DNA from: an uncultured Bacilli bacterium
GTDB lineage: Bacteria > Bacillota_I > Bacilli_A > RF39 > UBA660
Direction of reading: 5' to 3'
Length of the DNA stretch: 12,407 nt
Assembly: GCA_947623705.1 (NCBI GenBank)
Contig: CANQHT010000033.1
Span: 1 to 12,407 of the forward strand
Numbering within the stretch: position 1 is the stretch's first letter; every line of letters begins with the position of its first letter. The position numbers were made by a program, and so were the translations under genes. Below the pieces are notes generated by a model. That model saw only the letters and a list, made by a program, of their open reading frames with translations. It was not told the origin of the DNA and searched no databases. This document shows positions 6,626 through 12,407 of the stretch, one piece after another.

Positions 6626-8254
6626 ATGATAAAAATTTTATTTCAAATTAAAGATAACAAATTATATGCTAAAATAAGATATCGTCTTAATACGGATCAA
6701 AAGAGTCTTATTAATACTAATGTCATTAGTCAAAATGAACTGGTTTTTAGTGATGAATACGTTGCTAGTAATATCCAATTAATTCATAACTTTTTAAAAG
6801 AATTAGTTTTATCATACAATATTGACACTTTAATTATTAGAGAAAGTTCTATTGCTCCTTTAGTAATTCATGTAGCTAGTCATATACCTAGTCTCACTAA
6901 CTTATATCTTTTAGAAGAATCTATCGTAAGTTATAAAATAGTTGAAAAAATTATTAAATCCAATAATATTAAATATGTATCTTTATATAATATACCATCC
7001 TATTTAATGGAAATGTTAGATGAAAAAGGAGTTAAAGTAGCATCAAGAAATGAAATATTATTTATGAGTAATTTTATGAAATACAACAATTTAGAAAACT
7101 TCTCTTCTTTGTATTACAAAACAAGTATTAAAGTAAACTTACCTTTTTCAAAAGAAGATGAAGATGATTTTTTAGCATTTATTAACATCAATAAATATTT
7201 AAAAACTATTTATGTTGATAAATTAAATAAAAATGATGTCGAAAAAATATTAGAGATTTTATATACTTATCGATTAAAAAAAATCAAAATATATATTGAA
7301 CAAAATATTAATGATATTGAATTAATTGAGTATTTAAAAAAGATTAATAAGAAAAATGCCAAAATAAATGGGATTCAATTTAAAATTGATTACTCAGAAG
7401 AATATTTAGAAGATAATTTAATGGGACAAATTCATATTAATACCGTTAAAGCTTGTATCTTTATTGCTCTATTTATTGTATCATCTTTAGTTGTTTATGT
7501 TTTTGGCTCTAATTATAATTCGATGCAAAAAGTAGAAGACATTCAAGAAGATATTCAAAATGCCATTATTAGTTATGAAGAAAAAATTAAAGAAGAAGAA
7601 ACAATTCCACCTGAGGTAATAGTAACACCAGATGATGTAGAAGAACCAGAAGAAATAGAACCACCAAAAGAAGAAAAGAAAATAACGAATGATATGGCAG
7701 CCCTTTTAGAAATGAATGAAGATACTGTTGGTTGGTTAAAAGTTAATGATACGAATGTGGATTATCCCGTAGTTCAAGCCGAAGATAATGATTATTATTT
7801 AAAAAAGAATTTTAATAAAAAGAATGATGCTAGTGGTTGGATATTTATGGATTACCGAGCTGATGCTACTGATTTAAGTCAAAACACCATTATCTTTGGT
7901 CATAACATGTATTACAGTGGTGTTATGTTTGGAACTCTTTATAAAACTAAATATCCTAATTGGTATACTAAAGAAGAAAATCAAATTATTGAATTTAATA
8001 CTCTATATGAAAATCATAAGTGGCAAATATTTTCCATTTATACTGTACCGAGTACTAATGATTATTTAATTGCTAACTTTAGTACTGATGAAAAATATCA
8101 AGAGTTTATTAATATGATAACTAAAAGAAGTATTTATACTTTTAATACACCAGTATCGGTAAATGATAAGATTTTAACTTTATCAACTTGTGCTAGTAAC
8201 GGAACTAAAAGACTGGTTATTCATGCGGTTTTATTAGATGAAAAAACTGATTAA
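6626..8254 (+). CDS. Class B sortase with a large N-terminal cytoplasmic domain (542 aa)
   Basis: Residues about 355-538 are a class B sortase, a membrane transpeptidase that links secreted proteins to the peptidoglycan bridge. They contain VGWLKVNDTNVDYPVVQ, NTIIFGHNM with catalytic His426, TLSTC with nucleophile Cys522, and Arg529 in TKRLVIHA. One membrane segment (about 276-294) precedes a Glu/Pro-rich stalk (326-350). In front of the membrane span are about 275 residues with no signal peptide and many Lys, so they should be cytoplasmic. Ordinary class B sortases are roughly 220-280 residues with only a short tail there. The extra domain shows short strand-like hydrophobic runs near 66, 91, 115, 192 and 217, suggesting a 25-residue alpha/beta solenoid. 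Start ATG 6626 is supported by AGGAG 8 nt upstream; an in-frame GTG at 6584 has no RBS. The likely substrate is the divergent NKQTG protein (inferred). Confidence 0.93.
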   Translation: MIKILFQIKDNKLYAKIRYRLNTDQKSLINTNVISQNELVFSDEYVASNIQLIHNFLKELVLSYNIDTLIIRESSIAPLVIHVASHIPSLTNLYLLEESIVSYKIVEKIIKSNNIKYVSLYNIPSYLMEMLDEKGVKVASRNEILFMSNFMKYNNLENFSSLYYKTSIKVNLPFSKEDEDDFLAFININKYLKTIYVDKLNKNDVEKILEILYTYRLKKIKIYIEQNINDIELIEYLKKINKKNAKINGIQFKIDYSEEYLEDNLMGQIHINTVKACIFIALFIVSSLVVYVFGSNYNSMQKVEDIQEDIQNAIISYEEKIKEEETIPPEVIVTPDDVEEPEEIEPPKEEKKITNDMAALLEMNEDTVGWLKVNDTNVDYPVVQAEDNDYYLKKNFNKKNDASGWIFMDYRADATDLSQNTIIFGHNMYYSGVMFGTLYKTKYPNWYTKEENQIIEFNTLYENHKWQIFSIYTVPSTNDYLIANFSTDEKYQEFINMITKRSIYTFNTPVSVNDKILTLSTCASNGTKRLVIHAVLLDEKTD

Positions 8255-8276
8255 TTTTAAACTAACCAGTTTTTTT
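8241..8276. terminator. Bidirectional terminator between the convergent sortase and ileS genes
   Basis: The stem AAAAACTG/CAGTTTTT, closing an interrupted inner stem (ACTG.TTA / TAA.CAGT), has a T run at 8270-8276 on the plus strand and a U run (8246-8241) on the minus strand. It overlaps the last sortase codons and lies just beyond the ileS stop. Confidence 0.75.
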
Positions 8277-8284
8277 ATTTTATT

Positions 8285-11200
8285 TTACTTTACTTTTTCA
8301 ATACTAACTAAAACTTTTAGACCATTAACATTAATTTCTTCCGTGGCTTTATCGCTTTCTTCGATAGATGTTGCTAAAGTTTCATTTTGAATGTATTCGC
8401 CAAACTTCTCGACTACTTCCTTAAATTCATCACCTTGATAATAAATAGTAATCCGGTCACTTACTTCATAATCATTACTTTTACGCATATTTTGAATTTT
8501 CGAAACAAATTCTCTGGCATGACCTTCCATAACTAAATCATCGGTTAAATTCGTATTTAAAATGATAAATAAATTATCTAAAACACCAACATTAAAGCCT
8601 TCTTTAGAAGATATTTTAATTTCAAACATCTCTTTAGTAATAGTGGTATCATTAAATTTAACTTTTTCACTATTTAATTCACTTAAATCTTTTTGTTGTA
8701 AGAATTCTTCATATTCTTTAATTTTTGATCCAAATAACTTACCTACTACTTTATAATTTGGTTTTAAAGAAATATTCATATATTTATTTAAATCTTTTTC
8801 ACTTAAAATATTTTTAACATTTAATTCTTCTTCAATTAAAGGAACTAAATCACCAATTTTATCATAAACACTACTATCAATTATAGCTTCACTTAATGGT
8901 GTTCTAACTTTTATTTTGGCTTCTTCTCTAACCATTCGACCTAATGAAATTAAATTCTTAACAAGGCTCATTTTTTCTTCTAAAGCAGGATTAATTAATT
9001 TTTCATCATATTTAGGGAAATCTGCCGTATGAACAGAATATTCATGCGTTAATTTTGTATAGATTTCTTCACTAATATAAGGAACAATTGGGGCGATCAT
9101 TTTAGATAGACCAACTAAAACTTCATAAGTCGTAATATAAACTGATTTTTTTGAATTATCTAATTCACTACCCCAGAAACGATTCCGACATCTTCTTATG
9201 TACCAATTTGATAAATCATCTGATACAAAGTTAGTAATACTTCTGACAACTTTATTTAAGTCATATTCTTCATAACCATTAGTAACTTCTTTAAGTAAAG
9301 AATTATATTTAGAAATTAACCATTTATCAATTTCTTCTCTATCTTCTAGTTTAACATTGCATTTGTCAATATCAATATTATCGGTTGTGGCATATAAACT
9401 AAAGAAATTATAAGTATTTTTTAATGGGTTAAAGAATTTAGAATAAACTTCTTTTAAACCATCTTCATCAAATTTTAATGGGGTCCAGACTGGTGATACA
9501 TATGGAAGATACCATCTTACTGTATCAGCACCATATTCTTCCATAATGGTAAATGGCTCAATGGCATTACCTTTACTCTTATGCATTTTTTGCCCATTTT
9601 TATCAAGTAATAATTCATTAACTAAAACATTTTTATATGGTGAGCATCCTTTAACAAATGTGGAAATAACTATAAGAGAATAGAACCAACCTCTTGTTTG
9701 GTCAATACCTTCACAAATGAAATCCGCTGGAAATTGCGTATTAAATAATTCTTCATTTTCAAATGGATAATGATATTGGGCAAAAGGCATGGCACCAGAA
9801 TCAAACCAACAATCGATAACATCTTTAACTCTAGTCATTGTTTTACCGCATTTAGGACATTTAATATGAACATCATCAACATAAGGACGATGTAGATCAA
9901 TTGATTCATCAATTTTTTCAATAGCTCTTTCGACTAGTTCTTTTCTAGAACCAAGCATTTCATCATGACCGCATTCGCATCGCCACAATGGAAGTGGTGT
10001 TCCCCAATAACGACTTCTAGATATTGCCCAGTCATTTAAATTTTCTAACCAATTACCAAATCTCTTTTCCCCAACATAAGATGGATACCAATTTACTTTT
10101 TTATTATTTTCCACGATTTGGTCTTTTATTTTTGTTATTTCTAAATAGAATGATGGTTTAGAATAATATAATAAAGGGCTCTTACAACGCCAACAATGTG
10201 GATAATTGTGGGTTATTCTTTGCTTTCTAAATAATTTATCATGTTCTTTTAAATATTTAATAACTTCTTTATCGGCATCAAAGACTAACATACCTTTCCA
10301 AGGACCTTCCGTATAACAACCATCATCGCCAACTGGATTTAAGTAAGGCATATTATATTTTTTACATACTCTTGCATCATCTTCCCCATAAGCCGGAGCA
10401 ATATGAACTAAACCAGTACCATCTTCCATAGTTACATATTCATCACAAATAACATAAAAGGCTTTTTTAGTAACTTCAATTTCGGGAATTAATTGTTCAT
10501 ATTCCGTATATTCTAAATCTTTACCTTTATAAGTTTCTAAAACTTGATAGCCATCACCTAAAACTTGAGTAGCAAGTTTTTCAGCGACAATGAATTTATA
10601 ACCTTTAGATTCTACTAAAACATAGTTTTCCTTTGGATTTACACAGATAGCTAAATTAGCAAGTAATGTCCATGGAGTTGTTGTCCAAACTAAAAAGTAA
10701 ACATCTTCTCCCTTTTTCTTCATTGGAACAATTACCGTATCAACTGGTACTTCTTTATAACCTTGGGCAACTTCATGAGAGGCTAGTCCTGTTCCACATC
10801 TTGGACAATATGGTAGAATTTTACTACCTTCATAGAATAATCCTTCATCAAAGAATTTCTTTAAAATCCACCATTCAGTTTCAATATAATTATTATCATA
10901 AGTTATATAGCGATTCTCTAAATCGATAAATTGACCCATTTTATTAGTTAAATCACAAAATGATTTTTCATTTTCCCAAACGGCTTTACGACATTCTTCA
11001 TTAAATTCTTTAATACCATAGTTTTCAATATCATTCTTTGTTTCAAAACCAAGATGTTTTTCAACTTGAACTTCTACTGGTAAACCATGCGTATCCCAAC
11101 CAATTTTTCTTAAAACTTTATACCCTTGCATTGTTTTATATTTACAAAAAGCATCTTTTAAGAATTTAGCTACCATATGATGTAGTCCGGGCATCCCATT

Positions 11201-11353
11201 CGCAGTTGCCGGTCCATCATAAAATACCCAATAAGGAGCATCTTTCCTATTTTCAATACATCTATCTAATATTTTATCCTTAATAAACTTTTCTCTAATA
11301 CTTTCCTCAACTAAAGATACCTTTCTACTATCTAAACTTTCAAATTTTTGCAT
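8285..11353 (-). CDS. ileS: Isoleucyl-tRNA synthetase, IleRS2 type with altered HIGH motif (GLHH), 1022 aa
   Basis: It charges tRNA-Ile with isoleucine in the cytoplasm. The class I core has NGMPGLHH (53-59... HIGH position G56-L-H-H59), GWDTHGLPVE (85-94) and KMHKSKGN (589-596) in place of KMSKS. The CP1 editing domain includes VWTTTPWTL (222-230) and GTGLVHIAPAYGEDD (312-326). Cys pairs at 183/186 and 387/390, and at 459/461 and 499/502, look like zinc knuckles. The anticodon-binding region and a long C-terminal extension follow, without the C-terminal zinc finger of the usual bacterial IleRS1. Length and architecture fit IleRS2, the eukaryotic-like form linked to natural mupirocin resistance. 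Start ATG 11353 has AAAGGTGG (11367-11360) 6 nt upstream; an upstream in-frame ATG (11386) lies inside the T-box terminator. Transcription is controlled by the T-box leader. Confidence 0.96.
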   Translation of the reverse strand: MQKFESLDSRKVSLVEESIREKFIKDKILDRCIENRKDAPYWVFYDGPATANGMPGLHHMVAKFLKDAFCKYKTMQGYKVLRKIGWDTHGLPVEVQVEKHLGFETKNDIENYGIKEFNEECRKAVWENEKSFCDLTNKMGQFIDLENRYITYDNNYIETEWWILKKFFDEGLFYEGSKILPYCPRCGTGLASHEVAQGYKEVPVDTVIVPMKKKGEDVYFLVWTTTPWTLLANLAICVNPKENYVLVESKGYKFIVAEKLATQVLGDGYQVLETYKGKDLEYTEYEQLIPEIEVTKKAFYVICDEYVTMEDGTGLVHIAPAYGEDDARVCKKYNMPYLNPVGDDGCYTEGPWKGMLVFDADKEVIKYLKEHDKLFRKQRITHNYPHCWRCKSPLLYYSKPSFYLEITKIKDQIVENNKKVNWYPSYVGEKRFGNWLENLNDWAISRSRYWGTPLPLWRCECGHDEMLGSRKELVERAIEKIDESIDLHRPYVDDVHIKCPKCGKTMTRVKDVIDCWFDSGAMPFAQYHYPFENEELFNTQFPADFICEGIDQTRGWFYSLIVISTFVKGCSPYKNVLVNELLLDKNGQKMHKSKGNAIEPFTIMEEYGADTVRWYLPYVSPVWTPLKFDEDGLKEVYSKFFNPLKNTYNFFSLYATTDNIDIDKCNVKLEDREEIDKWLISKYNSLLKEVTNGYEEYDLNKVVRSITNFVSDDLSNWYIRRCRNRFWGSELDNSKKSVYITTYEVLVGLSKMIAPIVPYISEEIYTKLTHEYSVHTADFPKYDEKLINPALEEKMSLVKNLISLGRMVREEAKIKVRTPLSEAIIDSSVYDKIGDLVPLIEEELNVKNILSEKDLNKYMNISLKPNYKVVGKLFGSKIKEYEEFLQQKDLSELNSEKVKFNDTTITKEMFEIKISSKEGFNVGVLDNLFIILNTNLTDDLVMEGHAREFVSKIQNMRKSNDYEVSDRITIYYQGDEFKEVVEKFGEYIQNETLATSIEESDKATEEINVNGLKVLVSIEKVK

Positions 11354-11374
11354 AAACATCCACCTTTCTTCAAT

Positions 11375-11588
11375 AAAAAAATTCATAAACTTAAGGGCGA
11401 AATTACCGCGGTACCACCTTAATTTATGAATTTAATCACACTCTTTATGTTAACGCCATCAACGGATTATTTACATAATCAACTAACAAGTGATATAAAT
11501 TAAATTTCCTTTATTAGTTTGCACCAACCACTAACTCTCTTAAAATTCCCTTTAATTTACGCGTCTTGTCTGTGTCTTTCAAATTACA
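11375..11588 (-). ncRNA. T-box riboswitch (tRNA-Ile sensing) in the ileS leader
   Basis: The minus-strand leader contains the T-box sequence AAGGTGGTACCGCGG (11420-11406), whose UGGU can pair with the ACCA end of uncharged tRNA-Ile. Stem I can be drawn as ACAAG/CTTGT (11569-11565 with 11490-11486), then an internal specifier loop ACGCG opposite TATCA, then TAAATT/AATTTA (11559-11554 with 11501-11496). The specifier triplet AUC (11494-11492, Ile), followed by A, lies in that loop. The distal part includes AGAGAG and GTTAGTGGTTGGTGCAAACT, typical stem I features. The terminator pairs ATTCATAAATTAAGG with the CCTTAAGTTTATGAAT arm (bulged G) and ends in seven U (11381-11375). Uncharged tRNA-Ile should stabilise the antiterminator and switch ileS on. 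Confidence 0.95.
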
Positions 11589-11594
11589 TTATCA

Positions 11595-11623
11595 ATTATA
11601 TTCAAAAAACAGTAATTAGTCAA
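11595..11623 (-). promoter_or_regulatory. Promoter of the T-box/ileS transcript
   Basis: Minus-strand TTGACT (11623-11618), a 17-bp spacer, and TATAAT (11600-11595) form the best canonical sigma-A promoter in the window. The -35 begins 10 bp after the stop of the FGE-fold gene, and I see no convincing terminator between them, so readthrough into the T-box is possible. Confidence 0.85.
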
Positions 11624-11632
11624 CTAAAAATT

Positions 11633-12406
11633 TTATTTTGGAGATAGAACAAGCCGAGAACCATAGCGGTCTTCGACCCCGGCATTTCCCCAAGCAGAGC
11701 AGAATTGACCAGCTAGACCTCCATCAGAGTAATAGCCGCCTCGACTGAACCAAGGATTTGATGTACCTATAAAGCATGATTGATCGAGATACCAAGAGTT
11801 ATGAAATCTTAAAGTACCAGCAGTACCTGATGCACCTGATGTTCCATCACTATCAAAATAGGAATAAAATGGTCCTAATTCACCAGTAGCATCGCCCAAA
11901 ATTCTTTTATTATATGATGCTAAGCTGCTTTCTGCACTATATATATCAACATAATTTTTATATATTGTTTTAAGTTCTGTGTCATCAATAAAACCACTTG
12001 AACCTACTTGACCAGTCATATAAGCTGCCATATATTCCCAAGCTCCACCTGACATATCATATACACCCGTTATATTTCCTGTTGTACTAGCTAAATATCC
12101 TGCTCCCGTATTATATGGTTTAGTTATATCTGTACTTGTTTTTGGAGCGGCATTTCCATATGTTCCTAATCTTGTATCCTGTTTGGTTCCAGCTGCTGCA
12201 CCATATCCGGTAACAGAACTTGAATTGTTATTGATATTTACCTCTCCTCCTAAACCATATACTGAATGAGATAAGTATGCTACTGCACCCCATTCGGTAT
12301 TCTTCATCATATGACTTTCTAAATCTCTAGCATAATTATAAGCCGATAAAAACATGTTTTGAACAGTGTTTCTTCGCCATGAGTACACATTGGGTTTAAT
12401 TATTAT
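11633..12406 (-). CDS. FGE-sulfatase/C-type-lectin-fold secreted-type protein, 3' part (N-terminus outside window)
   Basis: At least 257 residues are encoded. The frame stays open to the window edge and reads IIIKPNVYSWRRNTVQNMF, so I treat it as 5'-truncated rather than starting at GTG 12388, which has no RBS. MMKNTEWGAVAYLSHSVYG, GVYDMSGGAWEYM and a C-terminal WFSRGGYYSDGG...GSRLVLSPK correspond to the YDMxGNVWEW and RGGSW...GFR landmarks of the formylglycine-generating-enzyme/CLec fold. The paired catalytic Cys of true FGE are not evident (only Cys near the C-terminus, in SCFIG and FCSAW), so a binding role is more likely than catalysis (inference). Proteins of this type recur as surface or pilin-like proteins in gut Mollicutes-like bacteria, as far as I recall. 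The fold is also used by variable proteins of diversity-generating retroelements, but no reverse transcriptase is in the window. Composition is less AT-rich and Gly/Ser/Tyr-rich. Confidence 0.72.
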   Translation of the reverse strand: MIIKPNVYSWRRNTVQNMFLSAYNYARDLESHMMKNTEWGAVAYLSHSVYGLGGEVNINNNSSSVTGYGAAAGTKQDTRLGTYGNAAPKTSTDITKPYNTGAGYLASTTGNITGVYDMSGGAWEYMAAYMTGQVGSSGFIDDTELKTIYKNYVDIYSAESSLASYNKRILGDATGELGPFYSYFDSDGTSGASGTAGTLRFHNSWYLDQSCFIGTSNPWFSRGGYYSDGGLAGQFCSAWGNAGVEDRYGSRLVLSPK

Positions 12407-12407
12407 T

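Noticed and set aside
8562..8756. Plus-strand 64-codon frame opposite ileS
   Set aside because: It is antisense to conserved ileS sequence, with no RBS and no homology that I recognise.
10666..10929. Plus-strand 87-codon frame opposite ileS
   Set aside because: It lies antisense to the editing-domain coding region of ileS, with no supporting signals.
12386..12388. GTG at 12388 as the true start of the FGE-fold protein
   Set aside because: There is no RBS upstream, the frame remains open to the window edge, and the preceding residues (IKPN) look like part of the same conserved domain.

Overview
The window is AT-rich chromosomal DNA from a Gram-positive-type bacterium. It most likely comes from an uncultured host-associated Bacillota/Mollicutes-like lineage with a wall. 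The evidence is AGGAG-type ribosome binding sites, sigma-A promoters, U-tract terminators, a T-box riboswitch, a class B sortase with a candidate wall-sorted substrate, and a family of FGE-fold and DUF285 surface proteins that I associate with gut members of that group. All reading frames work with the standard bacterial code. There is no tRNA, rRNA, CRISPR array, insertion sequence or integrase.

Layout. At the left edge is the tail of a plus-strand M15-type zinc peptidase (3-134). It converges, through a shared hairpin, on a long minus-strand surface protein built of DUF285/BspA-type 26-residue repeats (156-2546). That gene's promoter carries a run of eight G between the -35 and -10 boxes. 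Next, all on the minus strand, are a YfcC-like membrane transporter (2730-4226), lysyl-tRNA synthetase (4355-5854) and a small secreted protein with a C-terminal sorting-type signal (5933-6487). Each has its own promoter and terminator. Divergent from the last is a plus-strand class B sortase (6626-8254) with a cytoplasmic domain of about 275 residues fused in front of its membrane anchor. It converges on isoleucyl-tRNA synthetase (8285-11353, minus), an IleRS2-type enzyme whose HIGH box reads GLHH. ileS is preceded by a complete T-box leader with an AUC (Ile) specifier. At the right edge is the 3' part of a secreted-type FGE-sulfatase-fold protein (11633-12406, minus).

How it fits together. 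Two housekeeping synthetases are interspersed with cell-surface genes. The sortase and the sorting-signal protein share one divergent intergenic region and probably form an enzyme/substrate pair. The DUF285 protein is the best candidate for a phase-variable surface antigen or adhesin. Four of the six recognisable promoters have an extended -10 (TGn before the -10 box). The two that lack it are the T-box/ileS promoter, which has a good -35 at 17 bp, and the poly-G promoter, whose output should therefore depend on spacer length.

No gene-free stretch exceeds 300 bases. The longest gap (11354-11632) is the ileS T-box leader and promoter. The next (2547-2729) holds the poly-G promoter and a terminator. 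The gap 6488-6625 holds the divergent promoters.
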